DNA of 9,303 nt from Hadesarchaea archaeon (GCA_004347925.1 QNVD01000176.1:1-9303); one strand, 5' to 3'. Positions 1 to 6,744 are shown, counted from the stretch's first letter. The notes: generated by a model from the letters alone, not told the origin. A program made the numbers and translations.

Positions 1-1214
1 GGGTTTCGGAGGTGGTGAAGAGGATGTACGAGGTCTGGAGATCCGAGCCCTTCGTGCGCTCCCTGCACCTCTACGGGACGGACGCCATGACCTCCTTCAC
101 CAGCGGCATCGCCGCCTTCCCCACCAGGAACTTCCAGAGCGGGTGGTTCGAGGAGTGGGAGAAGCTTTCCGGGCCCACCCTCTCCAAGACCCTGCTGGTC
201 AAGAAGGTGGGATGCTTCGGGTGCCCCATAGCCTGCGGCAGGGTTTCCCTGGTGAGGTCCGGCCCCCACCGTGGGATGGTGGTCTGGGGTCCGGAGTACG
301 AGCACGTGAACACCTTCGGGGCGGGGTGCGGGAACTCCGACCTGGAGACCGTCTCGGTCTGCCACCAGCTGGTGAACGAGTACGGGATGGACGGGATAAC
401 CTGCGGGAGGGCGATCTCCTTCGCCATGGAGTGCTACGAGAAGGGGATCCTGAAGAAGGAGGAGGCGGACGGGCTGGACCTCAGCTGGGGGAACAGGGAG
501 ACCCTGGTGGAGCTGGTGAAGAGGATAGGGGAGAGGAGGGGCATAGGGGACCTGCTGGCGGAGGGGACCAGGAGGGCCGCCCAGAGGCTGGGAAGGGGGG
601 CGGAGAGGTACGCCATGCAGACCAAGGGGCTGGAGTACGCGGGTTACGAGCCCAGGGGGATGAAGGGGATGGCCCTGACCTACGCCCTGGGAAACAGGGG
701 AGGATGCCACATCACCACGGGCATGCTCTACCTGGACATAGGAACCATGACCTGGATGTACCCGCTCGACTCCCCCCTGGATCCCCAGGTCCTGGACCTG
801 GAGAAGGTCAAGGCCGAGGTGGCGCTGGAGAGGAGGTACACGGTGGTGGAGTCGGCCGTGCTCTGCAAGTTCTTCGCGGGCATCGTCTTCACCCCCGAGA
901 TGATGGCCTCCTCCCTCTCCGCCGTCACGGGGTGGGAGATGGACGCGGCGGAGGTGGACCGGCTGGGGGAGAGGATCTGGACCCTCCAGAGGCTCTTCAA
1001 CGTGAGGGAGGGAATAAGCCGGAAGGACGACACCCTGCCGGACAGGTTCTTCACCGAACCCCTCCCCGACGGCTTCTCCCAGGGGCAGGTGCTGGACCGG
1101 AAGACCTTCGAGGAGATGCTGGACGCCTACTACGGGATGGTGGGGTGGGACAGGAACGGCATACCCACCAGGGAGAAGGTCAGGGAGCTGGGCCTGGAGG
1201 AGCTACTGGCCTGA
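1..1214 (+). CDS. Aldehyde:ferredoxin oxidoreductase family (tungstopterin enzyme), C-terminal part, 5' truncated by window
   Basis: The family oxidises aldehydes to carboxylic acids in the cytoplasm, using a tungsten-bispterin cofactor and one [4Fe-4S] cluster, with ferredoxin as acceptor. The reading frame is open to the window's left edge, so the GTG at base 12 is not a convincing start. About 400 residues are visible against roughly 600-630 in the family, so the N-terminal pterin-binding domain lies outside. Numbering from the codon at base 12, the cluster motif C-x2-C-x3-C is at residues 68, 71 and 75, and the distal cysteine is Cys285 in VVESAVLCKFF, where the usual acidic residue is Glu rather than Asp. 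A second landmark is residues 204-233, with the family pattern KGLE-x3-YEPRG...NRGGCH. The stop lies inside the convergent CoA-transferase gene (12-bp overlap). The subtype (AOR, FOR, GOR, WOR or BamB-like) and substrate cannot be assigned. Family certain, substrate unknown. Confidence 0.93.
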   Translation, partial: VSEVVKRMYEVWRSEPFVRSLHLYGTDAMTSFTSGIAAFPTRNFQSGWFEEWEKLSGPTLSKTLLVKKVGCFGCPIACGRVSLVRSGPHRGMVVWGPEYEHVNTFGAGCGNSDLETVSVCHQLVNEYGMDGITCGRAISFAMECYEKGILKKEEADGLDLSWGNRETLVELVKRIGERRGIGDLLAEGTRRAAQRLGRGAERYAMQTKGLEYAGYEPRGMKGMALTYALGNRGGCHITTGMLYLDIGTMTWMYPLDSPLDPQVLDLEKVKAEVALERRYTVVESAVLCKFFAGIVFTPEMMASSLSAVTGWEMDAAEVDRLGERIWTLQRLFNVREGISRKDDTLPDRFFTEPLPDGFSQGQVLDRKTFEEMLDAYYGMVGWDRNGIPTREKVRELGLEELLA

Positions 1215-2153
1215 GGCCCTCCACCTCTCGATCTCCTTCTTGAAGAAGCTTCCCCTGGCCCTCCTCTTCTCCTCGATCCTCCTCTTTATGGCCTCCCTGT
1301 CCTCATCCCTTATCTCCACTATCCTGGTGAGGAGGGGCTCCTCCGAGGGCTCCAGCATCCAGTGCCTCTCCGTGATCTTCTCCATGAGGTAGTAGTCCCT
1401 CCTGAGGGCGGTGAGGGGGGAGAACTCCCTGATGAACCTGAGCTGCTCCGGGGTGGGGAGGGGCGCCACCTTCACCCCGTCCTCCGCCACCTTCAGGTCC
1501 CACGGGATCTCCTTCCTTATCTCCTCCACCGAGACCCAGGGGTACCTGGCGTCCAGGTACATCTCCTTGGTCTCCGGGTGGAACCTGAAGATGGCCTTCT
1601 TGGTGATGAGGGCCTCGGGCCCTCCCGGGAGACCGGCCTTCCTGCGGGAGTCCCCCCCGTCCAGCCAGCCCGGGGTGGTAACGTAGTCCAGCTTCTCCAC
1701 GAACCTGCCCCCGGCCATGGTGATGAGCAGCCTCTTGGAGAAGCTCCCCACCTCGTGGGCCCCCCCGCTCCCCGGAAGCCTCAGGACGGGGCTGAAGTAG
1801 TCCCCCACCACGGTGGTGTTGATGTTGCCGTACTTGTCTATCTGGGAGCACCCCAGGATCCCCACGTCCACGAAGCCCCTGGAGAGGATGCCGAGGAAGA
1901 CCCCCGCGAAGTCCGTGAGCATCAGGCAACCCCTGGTGGCCGTCAGGTCAGCGATGTGCCAGGGCGGCCGGTAGGGCTCCGAGCCGTAGATCCCTCCCTC
2001 CATCAGGATCCTCAGGTTGGGGGCGAAGAACTTCTTGGCCAGGCAGGCGGCCACGATGGGGTGCCCCTGACCCACGAAGGCTATCTCCCCGTCCCTGAGC
2101 TCCCTGGCCAGGGAGTAGGCCAGCATCTCCAGGGGGGTGATCCTGATCTTCAA
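1203..2153 (-). CDS. gctB: CoA transferase, beta subunit (glutaconate CoA-transferase GctB-like)
   Basis: Beta subunit of a class I CoA transferase that would move CoA between carboxylic acids through a glutamyl-CoA intermediate, working with the alpha subunit encoded just upstream. I chose the TTG at 2153 (316 aa). It overlaps the alpha-subunit stop in a TTGA junction and sits 4 nt after GGAGGTGG; a longer reading to 2219 would only translate the end of the alpha gene in another frame. Visible marks are GQGHPIVAACLA (28-39), LMEGGIYG (50-57) with Glu52 close to where Acidaminococcus GctB has its catalytic Glu54, a VDVGILGCSQIDKYGNIN block (95-112) and RLPGSGGAHEVG (125-136). It is longer than the roughly 266 aa of Acidaminococcus GctB; the extra length is a charged, probably helical C-terminus (about 275-312). 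Alternative: an IpdB-like ring-opening hydrolase subunit, which shares this fold. Family confident, substrate unknown. Confidence 0.88.
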   Translation of the reverse strand: MKIRITPLEMLAYSLARELRDGEIAFVGQGHPIVAACLAKKFFAPNLRILMEGGIYGSEPYRPPWHIADLTATRGCLMLTDFAGVFLGILSRGFVDVGILGCSQIDKYGNINTTVVGDYFSPVLRLPGSGGAHEVGSFSKRLLITMAGGRFVEKLDYVTTPGWLDGGDSRRKAGLPGGPEALITKKAIFRFHPETKEMYLDARYPWVSVEEIRKEIPWDLKVAEDGVKVAPLPTPEQLRFIREFSPLTALRRDYYLMEKITERHWMLEPSEEPLLTRIVEIRDEDREAIKRRIEEKRRARGSFFKKEIERWRASGQ

Positions 2154-3184
2154 CCCTCCACCTCCCACTCCACCATCTCGGAGATGGACTGGTCGAAGAA
2201 GCTCCAGTCTATCCCCCACCTCTTCATGTCACCCTCGAAGGTGGATCCCAGGTTCACGGTGTCCGAGAGGTACTTCTTGGCCCTCAGGCTGTTGAGCTTC
2301 TCCATCCCGAACCTCTCGATGTAGTGCTCTATGTACTCCTTCCGGTTCTCCACCCCGAAGATCCACTCGTCCATGAAGCTCTCCATCATCTTCCTGGTGA
2401 GCAGCGCGTACCAGATGAGGAGGAAGGGCTCGTCCATGTCGTAGTATCCCAGGCACTCCATGGGATGGGCTCCCCACTCCTCGTGAACTATGGCGTTCAC
2501 CCTGAACTCGGGGAGGAGGGTGAGGAAGGGGGACCTCCTTATGTTCTCCTCCTCCACTATCTCCTCCACGCTGGCGATGATAACCTTGCTCGCCAGGGCC
2601 GCGTAGACGGTGTCTCCCAGGGGACCCCACAGCTGCACGTTGCCGTTGACGTCGGCGCGCTGGGCGTGGATAAGGGCCACATCGGGGTTCAGGGGGGGGA
2701 CCAGCACCACCTTCTCCCCCGGCCTGAAGGGGTTATCCACCACCCTGAGCTTGTTCTCCCCCTCGAAGCTCCTGATCCTCGCTATGTCGCTGAGGAGGAG
2801 GGAGTTTCCCCTCACGGGGAAGAAGGGCAGGCCCCAGGCCCCGGCCAGCAGCCTGGCGGCCACCGTCCAGTTGGTGTAGTCCTCTATCTCCACCTTCTTC
2901 TCCTTGAGCAGCTTGTCGATGGGGGAGTAGTAGGAGGTGGGGGACATGCGGAGGTGCCAGGAGGTGAGGATCCTCCTCACGCAGCCGGCGGCCAGGAGCT
3001 GGTCGGAAGCCATGAAGCCCGAGGACTTTATGAGGTAGAGGTCCCTCTTCCCCTGCCTTATGACCTCGTGTACCAGGGCGAAGGGCTCGGAGGTGGCGAA
3101 GTTGGCCAGCGTGAGGCTGCAGCCGTCCCTGACAAACTTCTTAACGGCCTCCCTGGCCGTCATCAGTTTGTCGGGCTCCCTCAA
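2150..3184 (-). CDS. gctA: CoA transferase, alpha subunit (glutaconate CoA-transferase GctA-like)
   Basis: Alpha subunit of a class I CoA transferase, expected to form a heteromer with the beta subunit encoded immediately downstream (4-bp TTGA overlap, so probably translationally coupled). The N-terminus carries the typical EAVKKFVRDGCSLTL stretch (12-26). The middle has NPDVALIHAQRADVNGNVQLWG (166-187 region), the strongest family signature, describing import of an acid with a recurring HAQ-AD-x2-GN pattern. Length (344 aa) is slightly above Acidaminococcus GctA (about 320). The start is taken as TTG at 3184, 12 bp after the dehydrogenase stop, with a weak GGTG 5 nt upstream; an ATG at residue 8 (3163) is a possible alternative. 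IpdA, a ring-opening hydrolase subunit in steroid degradation, has the same fold and uses an alpha-subunit Glu; Glu99 or Glu101 here would be the residues to compare. Substrate not determinable. Confidence 0.88.
   Translation of the reverse strand: MREPDKLMTAREAVKKFVRDGCSLTLANFATSEPFALVHEVIRQGKRDLYLIKSSGFMASDQLLAAGCVRRILTSWHLRMSPTSYYSPIDKLLKEKKVEIEDYTNWTVAARLLAGAWGLPFFPVRGNSLLLSDIARIRSFEGENKLRVVDNPFRPGEKVVLVPPLNPDVALIHAQRADVNGNVQLWGPLGDTVYAALASKVIIASVEEIVEEENIRRSPFLTLLPEFRVNAIVHEEWGAHPMECLGYYDMDEPFLLIWYALLTRKMMESFMDEWIFGVENRKEYIEHYIERFGMEKLNSLRAKKYLSDTVNLGSTFEGDMKRWGIDWSFFDQSISEMVEWEVEG
2154..2165 (-). promoter_or_regulatory. Shine-Dalgarno that fixes the TTG start of the beta subunit
   Basis: GGAGGTGG (2165-2158 on the minus strand), embedded in the last codons of the alpha subunit, lies 4 nt before TTG 2153. 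Together with the TTGA stop/start overlap, it supports coupled translation of the two CoA-transferase subunits. Confidence 0.6.
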
Positions 3185-3196
3185 CCTAACACCGAC

Positions 3197-4672
3197 CTAC
3201 TCCGGGAAGACCTTGCCTGGATTCATGATGTTGTTGGGATCCAGAAGCTTCTTCACCTTGTACCAGAGCTCACCCATGCATCCCTTCAGCCTGGGGATGG
3301 TGCTCTCGTAGACGCCCGGGTAGGGCCTGAACCAGCAGTAGATCCCCAGGTCGATCATCTTCTGATACATGATCTCCGTGAACTTCTTGATCTTCTCCGT
3401 GTTCTGCGGATCCGTGGAGTCCCAGAAGCTGTCGAACTCGTAGTAGGTCAGCTGACCCACGTAGGGATAGGCGGGGATGCCCACGATGGAGAGCTCCTCC
3501 GTGATGCCCAGCTCCCTCCAAATCTTGAGGGCCTCAAAGTAGTACTTGTCGAACCTGTCCAGGGGACCCCACCAGGCCAGGGCATAGTAGTTCCCCAGCC
3601 TGAACCACCTGAAGATCCTGCGGGCCGCCTTCAGCTCGTCCTTCAGCATCTTGGACATGAGCACCACCTCCCTGCCCTCGTCTATGTTGTCCCAGTGCTT
3701 CTTGATCTCCTTCTCCACCACCGACCTCCCGTACTTAACGAACTCCCTGGAGCCCTCGATGGAGCCCAGCACCACCCAGTCCCCCAGCGTCCCCTTGAAG
3801 GAATCTATGTCCTCCCTCTTCTCCACCATGGTGATGGCCGCCGCCACCCAGTGCAGGATCACCCCGAAGGTTATGACGGGTGGATCGTGCAGCATGAGAT
3901 CGTGCATGAAGGCCATCGCCCGGCGCAGGGGTCCCTCCTCCGGCTCCCCCGGCCTCTGGGTGAAGCCGCACATGAACATCTCCTGCCGCTCCGGCAGGGG
4001 GTAGAGCCTCACCGCCATCTTGGTCACCACCCCCATGATCCCGGGCTGTCCCTGGAAGAGGCCGGCCCAGTCGGGACCGAAGTACCTGAAGTAGGGGCCC
4101 ACGTTGGGGAAGGCCGCCGCCCCCGTGTAGAGGATCTCCCCGGTGGGCAGCACCACCTCCATGCCCAGGACCTGGTCACCCGTGTGGCCGTACCTTGGGC
4201 CTATGTTGGAAACCCCCCTGAGCAAGCAGTTGGAGAGCATGTTGACCGTGGAGGGGGCCCCGGGGATGATGGGCCTGAGCCCGTACTTCTCGGCCTCATC
4301 CGCCAGCCTGGCGCAGCTCACTCCCGGACCTATGATGGCCGCCCTGTTCTTGGGGTCTATCTCCAAGTAGTCCATCCTCTTCAGATCCAGCATGATGCCT
4401 CCGTGGTGGGGTATGGTGAGGCCCCTGATGTTGGTGTTGCTGCTCACCGGTATCACGGGGATTCTGTACCTGTTGGCCAAGCGCAGGATCTTCTGGACCT
4501 CCTCCACCGTCTTGGGTCGGACCACGTAGTCGGGCATGTGGGTGCCGGCTATGGGCCAGTGCTGGTCCCTGGAGTAGGGAATGAGCAAGGCGGGGTCAGC
4601 GGAAGCGTGCTCGGGCCCCACGATGTCCTGCAGGAGCGCCAAGATCCTATCCTTCTGAACACCCGCTTCCAT
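3197..4672 (-). CDS. FAD-binding dehydrogenase of the VAO/PCMH fold (GlcD-like annotation)
   Basis: Flavoprotein of 491 aa, expected to oxidise an alcohol, hydroxy acid or phenolic substrate in the cytoplasm and pass electrons to a partner protein. The FAD_binding_4 domain spans about residues 47-226: PDYVVRPKTVEEVQKIL (47-63), the pyrophosphate loop region PVSSNTNIRG (75-84), RYGHTGDQVLGMEVVLPTGE (160-179) and LFQGQPGIMGVVTKMAVRLYP (205-225 region). The C-terminal end LDPNNIMNPGKVFPE (477-491) is the usual flavoenzyme tail. The H-x-GDGN-x-H metal motif of GlcD/D-2-hydroxyacid dehydrogenases is not visible, and the region before the tail resembles the vanillyl-alcohol oxidase/p-cresol methylhydroxylase branch, so lactate or glycolate should not be assumed. 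The ATG is 1 nt after the upstream stop, preceded by GAGGAGA. The divergent CCG iron-sulfur protein is the likely electron acceptor. Flavoenzyme certain, substrate open. Confidence 0.87.
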   Translation of the reverse strand: MEAGVQKDRILALLQDIVGPEHASADPALLIPYSRDQHWPIAGTHMPDYVVRPKTVEEVQKILRLANRYRIPVIPVSSNTNIRGLTIPHHGGIMLDLKRMDYLEIDPKNRAAIIGPGVSCARLADEAEKYGLRPIIPGAPSTVNMLSNCLLRGVSNIGPRYGHTGDQVLGMEVVLPTGEILYTGAAAFPNVGPYFRYFGPDWAGLFQGQPGIMGVVTKMAVRLYPLPERQEMFMCGFTQRPGEPEEGPLRRAMAFMHDLMLHDPPVITFGVILHWVAAAITMVEKREDIDSFKGTLGDWVVLGSIEGSREFVKYGRSVVEKEIKKHWDNIDEGREVVLMSKMLKDELKAARRIFRWFRLGNYYALAWWGPLDRFDKYYFEALKIWRELGITEELSIVGIPAYPYVGQLTYYEFDSFWDSTDPQNTEKIKKFTEIMYQKMIDLGIYCWFRPYPGVYESTIPRLKGCMGELWYKVKKLLDPNNIMNPGKVFPE

Positions 4673-4673
4673 G

Positions 4674-5360
4674 CTATCTCCTCAGCCTCTCCTTTACGGT
4701 GTGGACCAGGGGAAGGAGGTCCTCCCCTCCCAGGATCTCCCTCAGCCAGTCCGTGAAGTCCGCCCTACCCATCAGGAGGAAGCCCCTCATGGTGGCGGGC
4801 ATGGGATAGAGGGCCGCCCTCTTCCTTATCTCAAGAAGATCGTAGTTGAGGGTGCACTTCGCATCCAGGTTCTCATCCGGTATGGCCATGCCCTCCTCGA
4901 AATCCTTCAGGTAACCTACCCCGGTGAAGAGCTTATAGCTTTTGTCCTTCCGGATGGGATCCACTATCTCCGCCGCGGAGACGAGAGCGGTGGGGTTCTT
5001 CCAGTAGACGCTCTTTCCCTTCATGACCTCCCTCAGGGGAGTGCCCGTGGTGGGATGGGTGAGGTTCAGATCCAGCCTCTGGTAGTCGGTCACGTAACCC
5101 TCATCGAACCTTATGAGGTAGGAGAAGATGATCTCGTTGGACTCGTTCAGCACGTGGCAGGCCATCTCGGCCTTCATGCCGAAGAGGGTCCTGGCCTCCG
5201 CCGCCCCCGTCCTTATGAGGCAGGGAAGGTAGGGGGAGAAGGCGATGTAAACCACCGTGTCACCTGAAAGCTTTCCAGCGCGGACCTGAAGGGCGTTTTC
5301 CTTGTTATCTATGGCCCTCCGCTCTATTTCTTGGATCAACTCCTGCTCCGTCAGCGGCAT
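4674..5360 (-). CDS. Unrecognised 228-aa soluble protein, first gene of the dehydrogenase/CoA-transferase operon
   Basis: I do not recognise this protein. It has no signal peptide, no membrane segment, no nucleotide-binding loop and no metal-cluster motif; its three cysteines (47, 68, 169) are scattered. It starts with a charged helix-like segment (about 5-24), followed by alternating strand-like hydrophobic stretches such as TVVYIAFSPYLPCLI (35-49) and EIIFSYLIRF (76-85), a polar middle with DLNLTHPTTGTPLREVM (97-113), and a Trp/Arg-containing C-terminus. It reads as a compact alpha/beta cytoplasmic protein. The ATG is well supported by a strong Shine-Dalgarno (GGAGGAAGG) and by coding character from the first codon. 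It is the promoter-proximal gene and is separated from the dehydrogenase by one base, so it is very likely co-expressed. A substrate-handling partner, subunit or small-molecule sensor are all open options; none is shown by the sequence. Confidence 0.85.
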   Translation of the reverse strand: MPLTEQELIQEIERRAIDNKENALQVRAGKLSGDTVVYIAFSPYLPCLIRTGAAEARTLFGMKAEMACHVLNESNEIIFSYLIRFDEGYVTDYQRLDLNLTHPTTGTPLREVMKGKSVYWKNPTALVSAAEIVDPIRKDKSYKLFTGVGYLKDFEEGMAIPDENLDAKCTLNYDLLEIRKRAALYPMPATMRGFLLMGRADFTDWLREILGGEDLLPLVHTVKERLRR

Positions 5361-5370
5361 CCTTCCTCCT
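5361..5370 (-). promoter_or_regulatory. Strong Shine-Dalgarno of the 228-aa gene
   Basis: On the minus strand AGGAGGAAGG lies directly before the ATG at 5360. Its GGAGG core is an excellent match to the archaeal anti-Shine-Dalgarno and fixes this start. It also argues that the transcript begins further upstream than the nearest TATA element would predict, or that the mRNA exists in leadered and leaderless forms. Confidence 0.7.
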
Positions 5371-5380
5371 TCACCCCCAC

Positions 5381-5394
5381 CTTTATAAATTTAT
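5381..5394 (-). promoter_or_regulatory. TATA-like element for the minus-strand operon
   Basis: The minus strand reads ATAAATTTATAAAG here, an A/T-only block in an otherwise GC-rich sequence, matching archaeal TATA boxes. Its core includes a perfect 10-bp palindrome ATAAATTTAT (5385-5394). The centre lies about 26-30 bp from the ATG at 5360, which would place transcription initiation at or only a few bases before the start codon. This conflicts with the strong Shine-Dalgarno in between, so a second A/T-rich block near 5416-5426 may be the functional TATA. Promoter region likely; exact element uncertain. Confidence 0.55.
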
Positions 5395-5466
5395 CGGATT
5401 ACTTTCCTTTTCGTCAATAAAAAAAGGCGTTCATTTTCCTCTTTGTGCCTACTTTCAAACACTTAA

Positions 5467-5484
5467 AGCGAAATACTTATAAAG
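5467..5484 (+). promoter_or_regulatory. BRE/TATA promoter of the CCG iron-sulfur gene
   Basis: The plus strand reads GCGAAATACTTATAAAG: a purine-rich BRE-like GCGAAA followed by the TATA-like CTTATAAAG (5476-5484). The TATA centre at about 5480 is 26 bp before the GTG at 5506, the standard archaeal distance from TATA centre to transcription start, so the message is predicted to be leaderless or nearly so. A GAGGAGG at 5484-5490 lies too far (about 15 nt) from the GTG to be an ideal Shine-Dalgarno. Confidence 0.65.
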
Positions 5485-5505
5485 AGGAGGTCCCCTACCA
5501 TTCTT

Positions 5506-6732
5506 GTGCCTCCGAAAACAGAAACGATAAAGAAGTGGCATCAACTGAGCTACCTTTGTGCCCACTGCAGAGCCTGCACCGTGGGTGACTATCACAAGCT
5601 GGGCAGGGTGATGAACAACTGCCCGAGCGGGACCTACTTCGGACACGAGGCCTTCTACTCCTACGGCAAGATGGAGCTGGTGAGGGGGCTGAATGAGGAC
5701 ATCATCACCCAGCCCACCAAGGCTCTGCTGGACGTGGTCTACGCATGCACGCTCTGCGGCTCCTGCTCGGTGAACTGCAAGGATCACTCCGGGCTGGGGT
5801 ACAGGGCGGAGGACACCGTGAAAATCATGGAGGACCTGCGGGCCTACCTGGCGGAGATAGGCTGGGGGCCCCTGCCCGTCCAGGCCAAATACGGGGAGAG
5901 CGTGAGGACCAACCACAACCCGTACTACGAGCCCTCCGAGAAGCGGACCGCCTGGGCCAACGGGAGCAAGTACCCCAGGAAGGCTGAGACCCTCTACTTC
6001 GTGGGATGCACCGCCTCCTACAGGCAGCAGATGATAGCTCAGTCCACCGTGCAGATCTTCAAGAAGCTGGGGATAGAGTTCGCCCTCCTGGGGGAGGACG
6101 AGTGGTGCTGCGGCTCCCCCCTGCTCCGCACCGGGCAGAGGAAGCTGGCGGAGGAGGTGGCTAAGCACAACGTGGACGTGATAAAAGACTCGGGGGCCAA
6201 GAGGGTGGTGACCTCCTGCGCCGGCTGCTACAAGACCCTCAAGCTCGACTATCCCAAGATGTTCGGGTTGAAACCCGAGTTCGAGATCATGACCACCGCG
6301 GACCTCCTGGATTCCCTGCTGAGGGAGGAAAAGCTCCGCTTCTCCCGACCCCTGAACCTGCACGTTACCTATCACGATCCCTGCCACTCCGGAAGGCACG
6401 TCTCCATCTACCTGCCCGAGCTGGAGAAGGAGAAGGTGTTTGAGCCCCCCAGAAACGTCCTGAAGGCCCTGCCTGGGGTGAAGCTCACGGAGATGCCCCG
6501 CAACAGGGAGCTCTCCTGGTGCTGCGGGGCGGGAGGTGGGGCCAAGTCGGCCTATCCCGACTGGGCCATCTGGACCGCCACGGAGAGGCTCAAGGAGGCC
6601 CAGGAGACGGGGGCCCAGGCCATCGTATCCACCTGCCCGTTCTGCCGCAGGAACCTGAGCGATGCCGTGGAGGCCTCCAAGACACCGCTCCAGGTCTACG
6701 ACCTGACGGAGCTGGTGGCCCAGGCCCTCTGA
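5506..6732 (+). CDS. HdrD/GlcF-like iron-sulfur protein with two CCG domains
   Basis: Electron-transfer protein related to heterodisulfide reductase HdrD and glycolate oxidase GlcF. The N-terminus carries two cluster motifs: C18-x2-C21-x2-C24-x14-C39-P, with an unusually stretched last gap, and a regular C81-x2-C84-x2-C87-x3-C91. Two complete cysteine-rich CCG domains follow: Cys168, Cys201-Cys202-Gly, Cys238-x2-Cys241; and Cys293, Cys339-Cys340-Gly, Cys377-x2-Cys380. In HdrB such domains bind noncubane [4Fe-4S] clusters that cleave disulfides, and both copies here keep every ligand. No membrane segment is seen. The GTG is the first usable start, since an in-frame TAA at 5464-5466 blocks extension. 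Divergent pairing with the FAD dehydrogenase suggests a GlcD/HdrD-type complex, as reported for several archaea with methane-metabolism ancestry. Whether the final acceptor is a heterodisulfide, a quinone-like carrier or another thiol pair cannot be told. Confidence 0.92.
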   Translation: MPPKTETIKKWHQLSYLCAHCRACTVGDYHKLGRVMNNCPSGTYFGHEAFYSYGKMELVRGLNEDIITQPTKALLDVVYACTLCGSCSVNCKDHSGLGYRAEDTVKIMEDLRAYLAEIGWGPLPVQAKYGESVRTNHNPYYEPSEKRTAWANGSKYPRKAETLYFVGCTASYRQQMIAQSTVQIFKKLGIEFALLGEDEWCCGSPLLRTGQRKLAEEVAKHNVDVIKDSGAKRVVTSCAGCYKTLKLDYPKMFGLKPEFEIMTTADLLDSLLREEKLRFSRPLNLHVTYHDPCHSGRHVSIYLPELEKEKVFEPPRNVLKALPGVKLTEMPRNRELSWCCGAGGGAKSAYPDWAIWTATERLKEAQETGAQAIVSTCPFCRRNLSDAVEASKTPLQVYDLTELVAQAL

Positions 6733-6744
6733 ACAAGATCCCTT

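Larger units (their letters stand above)
5361..5505. other. Divergent intergenic control region
   Basis: This 145-bp AT-rich spacer is the only sizeable non-coding gap in the window and separates the divergently transcribed dehydrogenase/CoA-transferase operon from the CCG iron-sulfur gene. It holds a TATA-like element for each direction. It also has short repeats that could be regulator contacts: TACTTTC at 5400-5406 and 5450-5456 (exactly 50 bp apart) and TTGTGCCT at 5443-5450 and 5504-5511. These repeats are short enough to be chance. No riboswitch, RNA gene or long inverted repeat was recognised. Confidence 0.6.

Noticed and set aside
143..1243. 366-codon open frame overlapping the aldehyde oxidoreductase in another frame
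   Set aside because: The translation is a Gly/Arg/Glu-rich frame-shadow with no domain; the other frame encodes the recognisable AOR sequence.
2154..2219. N-terminal extension of the beta CoA-transferase subunit
   Set aside because: It is out-of-frame translation of the end of the alpha-subunit gene, Gly-rich; the TTG at 2153 has proper stop/start coupling and a ribosome-binding site.
2324..4756. Very long open frame (810 codons) on the plus strand, opposite the dehydrogenase and CoA-transferase genes
   Set aside because: It is antisense to genes with clear family motifs. Its translation is low-complexity, rich in Gly, Pro, His, Leu and Val, which is what GC-rich archaeal codon use produces in the opposite frame.
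5400..5511. Short direct repeats TACTTTC and TTGTGCCT as regulator-binding sites
   Set aside because: Seven to eight bases repeated once each in an AT-rich spacer is weak evidence; noted in the intergenic entry but not called as operators.
5455..6399. 314-codon open frame on the minus strand opposite the CCG protein
   Set aside because: The same antisense-shadow composition, and it runs through the promoter region; the plus strand has an unmistakable protein with conserved cysteine motifs.
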